From Xiphophorus maculatus (Eukaryota; Chordata; Actinopteri; Cyprinodontiformes; Poeciliidae), in contig NC_036443.1 in NCBI RefSeq assembly GCF_002775205.1, forward strand, positions 9,849,698 through 9,913,697: a DNA stretch of 64,000 bases. Reading direction: 5' to 3'. The notes beneath the pieces are model-generated. The model did no database searches, was not told the DNA's origin, and saw only the letters and a list, made by a program, of their open reading frames with translations. How positions within the stretch are numbered: position 1 is the stretch's first letter; each line of letters starts with the position of its first letter. Positions 11,801 through 23,700 of the stretch are shown piece after piece. A program made the translations under genes and the position numbers.

Positions 11801-14659
11801 CACATCCAGCTGAAAAGGTAGCTCGTTTATTTATTTATTTTCCAACATTTGCATTTGGAAACACCAAAGTTATCTACCAGAGCTGGTTATGGTGCAGACT
11901 AAAGCCAGCCTTCTTGAGAAGTAATTCAATAACTGTGATCAAGATGGAGCAATTCTAATTCTTGAAAACATTTATTTAAATGAAAATAGCAGAAGTGGGC
12001 ATGGCGTAGTGGTTAGCGCGACCCGTATTTGGAGACTTTGAGTACTCGACGCGGCTGTCGCGGGTTCGACTCCCGGACCCGACGACATTTGCCGCATGTC
12101 TTCCCCCCTCTCCTTCCCCGTTTCCTGTCAGCCTCCTGTCATATAAGGGACACTAGAGCCCACAAAAGACCCCCTGGAGGGGTAAAAAAAAAAAGAAAGA
12201 AAATAGCAGAAGTGACAAAAGACAAAAATGTCATCATCCAAATGGTGCATAAAGATCTGTTGTTTTTTATTCTACATATTTTTTCAATCTTATGTTAAAG
12301 TAATTCAAATTAAAAATAAAACAAATATGAAGTTATTTGAGCAGTGGCTCTTCAGATGTCAAGGTTGGATTTACACTGAGGTTAAATTAGATGCTGTTTA
12401 GATGACTTCTGGACATTCAATTTTTTGTAAAGGCTGCTGAATACAAGCACTCCACACTTTTCAGCATTGTATTTGCAAAAAAATATTTTGAAGCCCTTCA
12501 TAATTTTCCTTTCACTTCACAGTTTCTCCTTGGTCTTTATCTATGAGATAAAATCTGAAAATCTGCGATTGTATTGTATTAATGCGAGTTTTGTTTATCT
12601 TGCACCGGTCACTGATTTAAGCTAATCACTTTGCACTGTCTACCACCCAGAGCTCTCACACCATGGTGAAGCAGATCACTGTTGAGGAGCTCTTTGGTTC
12701 TCCGCTCCCTAAAGAACATTCCGCGCAGAACGCCGCCTCATCCTCCTCCTCTGGCGACCTCCCTAGCGCCTACGTGCAGAAGCAGCCGTATCCTGCTGCA
12801 GCTCACCAGGCTCCTCTCCTCACCCAGCAGTTCTCAACCCACGACCCCAGCTCTAGCCAGCAGCCACACAGACCCACTCCCATCCCCGCTCCCTACACAC
12901 TCAATCCCAGTCCTGTCTTCAAACCCATGGTCCCCATGCCAGACCCCCAGCCTCACTGCTCCGTCTCCCCTCTGCTGATGGCTCCAGCTGGATCGGAGCA
13001 TCAGAATAACCTCACCGCACCCGCAGCACCTTCAGCTGCCTTTCTGGGACAGGACATTGTTAGCTCTCTCAAGCCAGCAGCTTCATCTGTGAATTCCGGC
13101 ATCCACAAACCGATCCTGGCTCCCAGCTTCCTGCCGAGTACGCTGTTCCCCCCTCACAGCTTCCAAGAGCCCAAGAAGGACGTTTTCTCTCAGCCTCCCA
13201 AACTGATTGCGCCAATGTCTGTGAGTTCAGCTTTTTGCTGTTTGCCTCTGGTAACTGATGCTCTGTCAGTATTTGTTCTTAAACCACCCTATTTCTTTCT
13301 TTCTTTTTTCCTCTCAGGCTATTCCTATGAGCCCTGGTCTTGCTGTTCCAGGCTCAGATGCTTCAGTGCTGCTCTCCCCAAGCGCTTTCCAGCAGACTAC
13401 AAATAAAACCACAACAGTACCGGTCATCCAGTCCGCCCCTCCGGATCCATCCTCTGCTTCTGGAAGAGCTGCAGAGATTCTGCAGGCCCCCTGCAGTAAA
13501 ACACAGCTGCAGGACATTTTGATACACCTCATTGAGGTACTGGTCATCTGGAATGGGTCAAACGATCAAATTAAGAACAGTTTCTAGACAAGCTTATGAT
13601 AACTGTCTGTTTATTGGTGCCTCTAGTAGCCAATAAACAATGTATTTTATTGCATTAGCATGTCCTCATTCTGAAAATACAAAATATGACTTTACATTTA
13701 TTCAGCTGTGAAAAACAGGTTAAACAATTTTTAAGCAAAATCATTACAGCTACAGTTGTTTTTATTCTCACAAATCCATTTGAAACAATTGGACTTGAAA
13801 CTTTTTTTTTGTTTTAATTTATGCTTTTTAAGGTTGATCAGAGTTTCTTGGAGCTTTTATTCGATAATTCACCTCTTCCTATTGCTTTGAATTATAACTT
13901 TGACACAGAGGTCTTCTTCCAGCCATATTTATCCCTCCATTTCACACAGTGAGCAGCACTGAAGAGAAGGTACAAATAATAATAAAAAAATGTCTTCAAA
14001 GCCTTGCTGTCAGTGACCTGCAGTAAAGAATTACCATCACAAAAATAAACAGTTGGAGTTTAATAAACCGGGATGGTCAGATGAAACTATTTGTTTTTGC
14101 ATGTGTGTTCTATGTTTCTCAAAGGCACTGGGGACCTTAGAGTATGTTGCATTATGAACTCTTTAAAGATGAGATTTTTTTGGGGGAAATAGCCAGAAAA
14201 CTGAAAAAAAAGAATTGCTACTGTTTCCATGGACACTGATCAAAACACATGACCACATCGGCTCAGTTTTCCCTTCTTCCATTGCCGTCTAAGAGAAGCC
14301 CACTGGACTCGATGGTCCAACCTTGTGAAAATTTGAAGTAAAAGATGAATTGCTTGTTGTTGGCAAACGAAAGGTTGTACACGGTATTAATAAATAAAAT
14401 TTAATGTAGAATTTTGATGTTGCAAGTAATAGAGCTCAAATAAAAAGGAGGATTCGAAGAAAAGTTAGTGTAACATTATGCTACTGCATAAACTTTCAAT
14501 GTAAGGCTTTTTAAAAGGGCTGCCACATTTTTTACACATTTTAATCATTTTACTTTTTTTTTTTGCTTCCTCCTCCAGAATGACTCGGACTTCCTCAGTG
14601 CCATCCATGACGCTTACCTGCAGAGCGTATCCAAGGACTTCAGCAGCATGAAGCTGTAG
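5811..14659 (+). CDS. dcp1a: mRNA-decapping enzyme 1A (DCP1A), complete, 9 coding exons
   Basis: Scaffold and activator of the DCP2 decapping enzyme in cytoplasmic P-bodies, in 5'-3' mRNA decay. Exons: 5811-5942, 6276-6316, 7365-7492, 9608-9674, 10909-11047, 11719-11817, 12651-13220, 13318-13536, 14579-14659. They join in frame to 491 codons plus stop. Residues 1 to about 130 form the EVH1-like DCP1 domain (AALQRQDPYINKLLDVTGQV; NFNSKVNEW; FTIMNRLSTENL; YSIWFYDKRDCHRIAQLM). A conserved short block MVKQITVEELFGSPLP opens exon 7, followed by a long Pro/Ser/Gln-rich disordered region. The last two exons (LQDILIHLIE; DSDFLSAIHDAYLQSV) match the C-terminal trimerisation helix of DCP1. It is somewhat shorter than human DCP1A (582 aa). 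Linkage to tkt and cacna1d favours dcp1a over dcp1b. Intron 4 carries a Tc1-like relic with a SINE, and intron 6 a second SINE. Confidence 0.95.
7493..9607 (+). other. dcp1a intron 3
   Basis: About 2.1 kb between dcp1a exons 3 and 4. No coding exon or clear repeat family was seen. A few short open frames occur without recognisable motifs. Confidence 0.7.
9770..10760 (+). mobile_element. Decayed Tc1/mariner-like transposon (boundaries approximate)
   Basis: The stretch contains scattered remains of a Tc1-like transposase. The clearest is 10404-10430, which reads PDLNVIENL, matching the PDLNPIENLW motif around the second catalytic aspartate of Tc1 transposases. Just downstream, 10505-10580 resembles the 3' end common in fish Tc1-like copies (AGTAATTCATGCAAA). 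On the left, 10055-10110 resembles the 5' non-coding part of such elements. The coding region has no continuous frame and is clearly dead. A SINE interrupts its left part. It lies in dcp1a intron 4. Exact ends and target duplications were not resolved. Confidence 0.55.
9821..10008 (+). mobile_element. tRNA-derived SINE, copy 1 (nested in the Tc1-like relic)
   Basis: It shows a degenerate A box (TGGTGGCGCAGGGG), a B box (GCAGGCTCGATTCCCGG), then a core shared with the copy near 12 kb (TTTGCCGCATGTCTTCCCCC, then GTTTCCTGTC), and an A-rich tail. It is more diverged from a tRNA than copy 2. It interrupts sequence resembling the left end of a Tc1-like element, so it inserted later. Confidence 0.7.
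11998..12198 (+). mobile_element. tRNA-derived SINE, copy 2, with 16-bp target site duplication
   Basis: A box GGCGTAGTGGTTAGCGC and B box GGGTTCGACTCCCGG mark a tRNA-related head. The body shares the TTTGCCGCATGTCTTCCCCC core with copy 1, and the element ends in an A-rich tail. The flanks 11982-11997 and 12199-12214 are both GAAAATAGCAGAAGTG, an exact 16-bp target duplication, which fixes both boundaries and points to a fairly young insertion. Located in dcp1a intron 6. Confidence 0.88.
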
Positions 14660-17215
14660 TCCGACTTCAAGCGGACATGATTTCAGTGTTAGGGCTTCTT
14701 TCTGGCCACAGAAGAGGACACATGATTTTGGGAGAAAACAAAGGATGAGCAGGCAGGTTTGTGACGCACGGCACACCACATTGTCATTGTCTTTTTTGGC
14801 AATGGTTTGTGTGCCAAGGATTGTTACAGGAAAGCCGCGCAATCTAACCCTGGAATCTTCTGTTACCCTGGATCAGTCGGCGGGTAACCGAGGCAACACG
14901 AAGGGGAGAATATTTCTTCTCTACGTCCCTCAGCCATACTTTCCAAATAAGGTGAATCTGGTTAAACTAATGGCCACTTCTTGAGGAAATCTGATTACTT
15001 ACAGGAAAGGGAGGAATACAATGGATGTTTATTTACAAAAGTTTTTTTTTAATTTTTTTAGAATAAATACCTTCCTTTTCTTCCAAGATGCAGTCAAAGC
15101 AAAAAAAAACATAGATTATGAATTATTCTTTGAGCTGTTTTTTTGTTGTTTTTTTTTTATTCACGTTCAGTGGTAGAATATGTTTATAACTCCTAATCGC
15201 ACAAAGCCCCATCTTTGCATCCTTTCTTTCCTCCATTTGTTCCTGTATTCTTTTGTTTTCATCCTTATTTGCTGTTGCCTCTCCTCCACCAGCTGAGCTC
15301 TCAGTGCTTGACCTTTGACCTTCTTGAGGGGGGGGGGGGGAGGGGGGGGACTTGCGCAATACACAAGAGATTCAGACCAGCACTGTGGGATGCTTAAGGA
15401 AGGTACTACAGAACTAGATTTATATGAATTTAAATATCTTATGCAAAAAAAGGGGGAAAAAAGTCATGTTGTTTGGATTCCTGTTTACATTCATCCTCCT
15501 ATAATCAAAACACATAAGGAAAAGTTGGAGCTGAATTTTTTTTTTTTAACAACTTCATTCTCATTTCTACACGGGAGGCAAGTCGTTAAAGTTGGGATTG
15601 GACGAAATAAACTACTTTCATTTTTTGCTTACAGTTTGATTTCAAGTAGAGAAAAATCAGTTGAACTTCAATTAAATTGTTCTCTTTGCAGTACGAGACT
15701 ACTGCACTAAATCTAGTGGTGAATCCTGACAGGAATAGTACATCCAGAGCGTCTAAGGCCCAAAAAAAGTTTATTATTCCAGAAAAACTTTCTTCACATC
15801 TGTAGTCACAACATAACGGGCATACTGGATCTTTTCCCCTCTAAAACTATGGATGTTAGTTTGCAGGCTCTGATTTATTTACCAAAACAAACAGTGAAAC
15901 AATGTATTTTTGTAAGCAATATGAAAGTCTGCCATATTCTTTTTTTTTTTTTTGAAAAATCACAAACGTCCTTGGATAAATTGAGATTATATTAACTGCT
16001 ACATACAGCACTCCTAATAAAAATAAAAATTAAAAATCTCTAAAATAAAATCATCTCTTACTGTATTGGCTTACCCTCACTGAAAAATGAAGAAACTTTT
16101 ATTTTTATTTATTTATTTTTTAACAAAATTACAAGTGCCACACTTATTGACACCCCTAATAATTACAATTCTGACCAACTAAAGCTTTTTTAAATGTATG
16201 TCTTTGCTTTTTTTAATTGATCAGAGTGCCTAGGAAATATTCGTAGTAATAAGTACCTTCCTATTCCAAGACCCAAATTTTCTTAGTCACTGTTCAAAAT
16301 GGGAACTAAGAGAAAATGCCTTTAAAGACAGAAAGAGTTGCAACTGACTGCAATAAATTCTCTGTTCTCCTAAACCCACCTGTGTCTGAAACATTTTGAA
16401 AATTTGAAAGCTGGATAAGGACCAGCTTTCAAATTTTGCAGGTAAAAGAAATCTAAAGTTCAAATTTGGATAACTGCAAGAAATTGGTGTAATAAATTAC
16501 TAATTTAAAAAGAAAAAAAACAAACAATTCCCACTCCACTGTGTTCCTCGGTCTGTTACTACTGCAAACTGTTTTTAATACTTTTTTTTGCTCATCTTTA
16601 CCAATAATTGTGGCGTAAATCCTTTGACTGTGACATCATGACTTGAATGCGTTTGCTATCGACATCAGCTCTGTACTTCGGTGCCGTTTCTTTTCTTTTT
16701 TTCATTTCTTTCTTTTTTTTAATTAAGCTCAGAGATACAAAGTTAAATATGTGCAGCCTTGAACAAACCAGATGTCAGTCGATGTTTCCGGTACGAAGTG
16801 GAAATCTTGATTAAATGAGTGCTTTTTTTTTTCCAGTCCATCTGTTCTAGGATTTCTAAATAAGGAACAAATATATGAACCAAGTGTCATATTTAAGATT
16901 TTATGATCATTATTTATCATTCTGGCCACAGTTGTGTTTCTTGGGTAAGTCATTGCAAATTAAATATTTTTTTAGGTTTGTCATTGCGCATAAGTGGACA
17001 TTATACATATTTTGTGATAATAAAGTTCTGAACTCAAAATGTGTGCATATGTGCTGCTTTTTGTCTCCTTTAAGACATTACAAAGCTGAAGTCATACTGG
17101 GATTAGCCTTTGTACAAGGAAACATGTTAAGAAAAAAAAAACTGTTTTTTTGTTGTCTTTGTTTTTTACATGTTTTGATTGAAACATGATTAAGTCATGC
17201 TTGTCTTCATTGCTT
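14660..17215 (+). other. Probable dcp1a 3' untranslated region and spacer
   Basis: No coding sequence follows the dcp1a stop. There is a G-run at about 15329-15350 and several A/T runs. A polyadenylation signal AATAAA lies at about 17021-17026, followed by a T/G-rich stretch, so it may mark a long 3' UTR; a further AATAAA at about 17217 precedes the tkt region. Nothing else was recognised. Confidence 0.5.
16399..16437. repeat. Perfect 16-bp hairpin
   Basis: AAAATTTGAAAGCTGG (16399-16414) is complementary to 16422-16437, with a 7-base loop. It lies in the presumed dcp1a 3' UTR, so it could form in RNA. Confidence 0.95.
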
Positions 17216-17379
17216 TAATAAACGTTACACTTCTCCGTATTGTCCACCAGGTGTCACTATCGGCTTTCAGTAAACATCTGGATGGATGATGGCGCTTTTG
17301 ATCTTTCGTCATGTTGTTAATAACTGAGAATCACAATATAGACTTCAGTGTAGTTTGAATCTCTGTAACTATTGAACGA

Positions 17380-17755
17380 GCTACATTTGAAGATCCGAGA
17401 AACACACTGGCGGATTTATGATTTCATTCCTGGCGCCCATATGAGTTGCGCCGCGTTTGGATAAACTACAGACCCATATGAGCCGCATTCATAGGCTTTG
17501 CTTACAAACACACCCCCTCCCTCCTCCGTACTCCCTCTGTGACTTTCTCACGCCGCACATCGCTGCCTCCTCTTAACCCCTGCCATCGTCCTATGCGCAC
17601 CCATCATCTTCCATGTTTCATTCTCCTGAACTGAACATCTGACCTGCGGCTTTTTAACTCTTTGCTTGAGTTTTGTCCCGCTTGTGTGTCGCCGCTCTGC
17701 CTCTGCTCTTTCCCCCCCCCCTCCACCCCTGCCTCTCTTTTACTGCATCGGACAG
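17380..17755 (+). promoter_or_regulatory. tkt promoter and 5' leader region
   Basis: The few hundred bases before the tkt start codon are pyrimidine-rich and more CpG-containing than the flanks. No TATA box stands out. The start ATG at 17756 is in context GACAGATGG. The transcription start is not resolved. Confidence 0.4.
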
Positions 17756-20700
17756 ATGGAGGACTACCACAAGCCGGACCAGCAGACGGTGCAGGCGCTC
17801 AGGAACATCGCCGCCCGGCTCCGAATCAACTCCATCAAGGCGACAACTGCAGCGGGCAGCGGGTGAGACGAGACGGCGGGGAGATTAAATACCGACCTGC
17901 TGATTGGAGCTGCGCTTTAAGTTGTTGTCACTTAATCAGAAATCACTGCGAAAGGCTTCGTGTTTTCATGTCGGAAATGTAATTTCTAAGTAATATTGCT
18001 GCTATTTCTCTGACTCTTTTAGTTGTTGTGCGCAAATTGACAAAAATGACAATTATTTCCTATGGATTTTGAGAACAAACACATGCTACTTTAGTGAGAT
18101 TTTTTTTTCTTCTTCAACCAATTGAAGTCGTACATTTATAATATCAGATGGATTTGGGGGATTGGTCAAGCGTTTCGGAGGAATATTTGTGTATTTGCTT
18201 GCGTGTGTGTTTGTGGATGGGGGAAGAGGAGGGAGGACCTTGAGAAAATTTAATTGGTTTAATGAAAATGTGACATTCCAATTTGTTTGCAAAATTACCA
18301 CAAGTCACTTATTATTTTTTATTTTTGGTGATCTTCAGCTACTTTTATTTAGTTTACTTTTTAAACATATAAAAACAGGAAAAATGCCTGTTTGGATTGC
18401 TAAGTTCGGTATAACTGGGATGATTTGCAAACAAAAGCCTAGTTTTTGTTGAACTATTATAGCTCTCCCATATCTTGGCATCATATAATGTACAGAAACT
18501 GTTCAGTTTCTCTGGATGTATAATATACAAAATGTATCAGGTGTATTTATTCCAGAAACCAATGGTGTGTCGTTGCATCATGACATAACAGGTAGCCTGG
18601 AAGGACGTAACCCTGTTGGTTATCTTCCTGCTCATTCTCATCTCCATGTCTGCATTTGCACAGAACATGTTTGTAGATTTAAACAGAATTGCTTTTATCT
18701 TTTTGGATAAAAGCCACATGTCTGAGTTTCCTCTTGTTTTTGCAGCCATCCCACATCATGCTGCAGCGCGGCAGAGATCATGTCTGTGCTCTTTTTTCAT
18801 TCCATGAAGTATCGACCCGAAGACCCCCGTAACCCCAACAATGATCGCTTCATCCTCTCCAAGGTAAAACCAGAACGCCCATCTGCATGTAGGCTTTGCC
18901 CTGGTCTCCTGTGTAGAAACTGAAAGAAATGGCTCATCAAAGTACGTTTGCATCTCTTCATGTTAACCCTTTTCATAACTCCGTTTCAGATTTAACTATC
19001 AACATATTTGTATCCATTTTATTTCTTCATGTGCTGCTACGCCACACAGCACTGTTCACTTTCTGCGGATCCATGGTTCCCTAAACCAGACAGGAAACAA
19101 ACACACTGAGCCATGTTTTAAACATCTGAGCCATGTTTTAAACATCTGTACCATGTCCACATATTTATTAATGATTACCAAGTTTAACGAGTGTATTTAG
19201 ACGCTAACGTTTTCCCTTTGCCTCTCCAGGGTCATGCAGCTCCTGTGCTGTATGCTGTCTGGGCGGAGGTCGGCTACCTGAAGGAGAACGAGCTTCTGAA
19301 CCTCCGTAAAGTCGACTCAATCCTGGAGGGCCACCCTGTGCCGGTGAGGTGACACCGAGTCCTGCAGGAAGAAAAAAAATCCATCCAATTAATGCAACAT
19401 ATCACTTACTTTCACCTCAAATTATCTGCAAACTGCTTTTTGTAATTACTTAGACTATCTTTTATTTTCACTTCTTTTTTTATGATGACGATCAGAAGCA
19501 TTTAAGTGTGGCAAGTAAAGATTTTTAAAAAATCTGCAAGGGAGTAAATAATTTTTCTCTGTAGTGTATTTCCACTGATAACACTGCAGGCAGTAACAAA
19601 TCTCTTTCTGTTTGGCAAACAAAGTTTGTTCTCTGCTGCAGACATTGTCAACACTGTTTACGTCGAGTCCAGACACTACAGCACCCAAACTCATCTACAG
19701 CACAGATTGGACCTCTGTCTCATGCTCTTGTTCGCTTGGAAAAGACAAAACAATCCATCCTCTGTCTCACTGAGCTCAGACTGCGGTACAGTCTAACTGT
19801 TTGTGTCGCCGTTCTTCCCAACAGAAGCAGCAGTTCGTGGATGTGGCCACTGGATCTCTGGGTCAGGGCCTTGGAGCCGCCTGTGGAATGGCCTACACTG
19901 GAAAATACTTTGACAAGGCCAGGTAACATCCGCAGCAACATGCACAGACGGAACAAGCTCACCTTGGCAACATTAAAACAGGAGTTTAGCAACTGGAGGT
20001 ATAAAATATGAAGATATCCTGAAAGTATTAGAAGACGACTCATAAATCTAACAGATAAGTAAATGTTACACGAGATGCAGGAAAATATGCTGATATGCTG
20101 ATGATGTGTTGCTATTTGAATTAAAAACTGCTGAATAACTTTATCAGAGTTTATTGTTCTATGTTTTGATCAGATGTAAGGACACACAAATTACTTTTAC
20201 AATATACAATATTTTCTTTTGTGCAGACAGATATATTTATACATGTATGTAATACATGTAATGTATTTATACATTTCAAGCAGGTATTGAAATGTACCAC
20301 AGCTTGTTCAATATATCCAACAAGCTGTGGTTGCAAATGTTTTATTTACTTTAATGAAATCCTAAAAACCCCTTAAAATCATTGAATGATTTGATTTGAA
20401 TGCGACTTTAGTTCTTCTTTAAACATTTAACTACAAAAAAACCCCACAATATTCAACATTTTAAGAAAAAAACAAAACCAAAACGATGTCCAGCACTTGA
20501 ATCTGCTCGCATGAAATTATGCATGACATCACACCCACTGCAGGGAGCTGTGCTGATGTGACATTTCAGCAAGATTTGCATCAAATGCTCCCTGACAGAC
20601 CTGAGTCTATGGTGACATTTAGACCAGTGCAAAACTTCCTTTTGGTTCACTTTTAGGTCTTAAACTGGAAGAAAATGAATGATCAAAAAGGGGCGTGCAA

Positions 20701-23700
20701 GTGACAAAACATATTGATTCCTTGTAAGCTGTTAATGTACAAAGCTGCAATTATAATTCACATTAATTGATTTGCTGGAGTTTAAATGTATATTGCTCTT
20801 TGACTCCATGTAAAACGCCTTACAGAGCAGTTTTATTTAAACACTTACTCAGCTGATTGGTAACTGGTTTGGGTCGCTCCACGTGTGTCTCCTTTGTTCT
20901 GCTGCGATCTAGAAAGAATCGTGGATTTCTCTCCAACAATAGACTGCCGTCGCTTTACGGCCTCTAAAGGGACAAAACAAAAAAACAAGAAAAACAACCA
21001 AAAAACATGAAAATCTTTCACTTTCAATGATTTAAACCAGACTTAATCATTTCAGTCTGAACAGAACTGAAGGAGACCGTCGGTCTCCTGAGCACAACGG
21101 AGAGCCAAACGGTCGTTAAAGGAATGCCGAATGTCCTGCATGTTGCATTCTGTGTGCGCTCGATTGTTTCCGCTCTAATAATCACACACACAAAAAAAAA
21201 AAAAAACTCACACACACACAGTAGCTCCTTCGTCGCTCTGCCTCACCAATGTGCCACGTGTCCTCTCAAAAAAACACTACAGTAAAATCCTGAAGCTGTG
21301 CTCAGAAATAAATGATAGGTTTTTATTATAAGTTCGTTTTTTGTGTTTATATCTCATATGTGATGGTGAGAAACAAATGCTCTGTAGGGCACAAGACATA
21401 CTTTTAATTCTCAAATATGTTACCACTTTATTGATGGTTTTTCTGAACATACTCTATACAATTTTTACTTGAAATTTGTCATTTTTATGATTACTATGCT
21501 TATGGTGGGTTTTTGCAGCCTGATTTTTATTTTGGTGCCTTATGAACTGTGCTTGATGCGCGTGGGCGAAGAGCCGGCACTGTGTGGACAAAACCTAATA
21601 AAAGAATAAATGACAGAAACACTGGGTTTGATTACTAAATTTAAAATGAAAACTTCTGAATGGGGACATCTACCAATAAACTGCACACCGTTCTTTGCAA
21701 ACCTACCAGATAACGCATCACTCCGTAAGTTTTTGTACACCGTGTGAACTTTTCCACATTTTTGTCACAGTACTTTAGTTCAAACTTCTGTGTGTTTAAT
21801 TGGGATTTTATGCAATACGGTCCGATTTTTAAAGAGTAAAAATATTTTCAAGCATCAGCGTTTCTTGTATTCAAAACTGAAAAAGCTAAATGTTTTTGTC
21901 TGTCTACATATTTTGTAGAATGACCTTGTGGTGCAAGTTCTGCTTCAGGGACTTTTCTCAAATCACTTTTGCACATCCAGGGATTCAATTTTTGTTTCTT
22001 GTTTTTTTAATAGCTTTACATGCCACACTTTTCAGATTTTTATCTATTTGAAAATTAAGAAATGAATGCTGTGCTTTTGTTGTGTTGGTTTGTGACATCA
22101 TGTGAACCAGATCAAGGAATGAATATACTTTGATAATAAAGCGTCACAGAATGTTTTCACTAGAGGCGTCACTCTTCATCTCCTCTGTGGTTTTGTTTAG
22201 ACAGCATGCGATGCAACACAACTCAGAGACGTCGCCACTGGCTGAGTTTGGGTTGTTTACAATAATTGCTTTCACCTTGTCTAAATCTGTTGTTCTCACC
22301 TCACAGAACCTGTGAGTAATTGATTTTTTTCTTTCTTAGTTTTAATTGTTGGAGGTGTCCAGAATGCATTTCAAATGCACTTGAAAATGCTCCAGTGTAA
22401 AAATAAATATGCTTTAATACATATAAATATTCACCGACTGTAAGACTTGTATTTATTTTAGATCTTGTTTCAGAAGCTGGCAGGTTTTCTCACTCTGCTG
22501 TCGGTTTCTCTCTCTCTTCCTCTCATCTCTTTCCACTCGTCCTCCCCTCTGTGCCACGCGTTATTTTTCTTGGAGCCCGTGGCTGGAATGCGTGCGTTAA
22601 AGCTGCATGTCTCAGCTAGACTTTTAAACAACAACTTATCCGTCTGACTGGAAATCTGTCAGAAGACGTTACGCCACAGAAACAACTACTGAGGAGGATC
22701 AGACAGTGTTGGAAGGGCGGGTGAAACACGGATGAACGTGTCTCACCCAACGTGTTTTTAGGGTCAGGAACAGGATTATGTGGAGATGTGACAGAAGTGA
22801 TGATGATGATACTTCTCTGCATCTCTCCCTGTGTGTAGCTATCGGGTGTTCTGCCTGCTGGGTGATGGAGAGGCGTCGGAGGGTGCGGTGTGGGAGGGCA
22901 TGGCGTTCGCCTCCTACTATCAGCTGGACAACCTGGTGGCCATAATGGACATCAATCGCCTGGGCCAGAGCGACCCGGCTCCACTGCAGCACCATGTGGA
23001 GAAATATCAGCGACGCTGTGAGGCCTTTGGGTGAGCGAAGCGTGAAGTGTCTAGGGACGCACAGCAGAAGAGAAATAAGCAATGTGCAGTTACATTGGTG
23101 ACTTCATGCAATGTTGATGACTAACAATTATAAACTGTTTTTTTCTGTCTGCCGTGGATTCGTAACAAACCCGAACCCCAGATATTGAAACGTCTATACA
23201 GTTACTGGAAAAAGAACGTCATTATTTCCATCGTGGCAACAAGATTTTCTTGAAAAAGTTGCTTTTGGCAAATGCCTGATGTTCTGCTATTATGCTCATG
23301 CTGCCATAAACAACTAATTTCACAGAATATGTTGCAGATATAGAGATTTAATGCTTGGTTCTTAAATAAGTAGCCAACATTCATTGCAGTCCAAAAGGTT
23401 CTTCACAGTATGGAAATTCCCCCCTTTTTGATTGCAATAACAATAAAGTTGCAAAATAATATATAGCTATGAAAGCAAAAATATGATTTCAAATGAATAT
23501 ACTCTGGCTTTAAGAATCCAGAAAGACTCATGCAAGAAAATTGCATGAGTCCTCGTTGTTCCCCTTTAGGAAGCTTGACTTAATTTATGGACTTATTTGT
23601 TTTGGATTTTTTTTTTTTTTTTGTATGTCTGGATTACTTGGGCTGTTGCGTATTCGCATAGTGTCAAATTCATGTCAATAACCCCATTAGAAACTCATAT

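Noticed and set aside
12029-12298. Open frame and tRNA-like boxes near 12 kb as a possible tRNA gene
   Set aside because: The A and B boxes belong to a SINE with tail and 16-bp target duplication; no cloverleaf of a functional tRNA follows.
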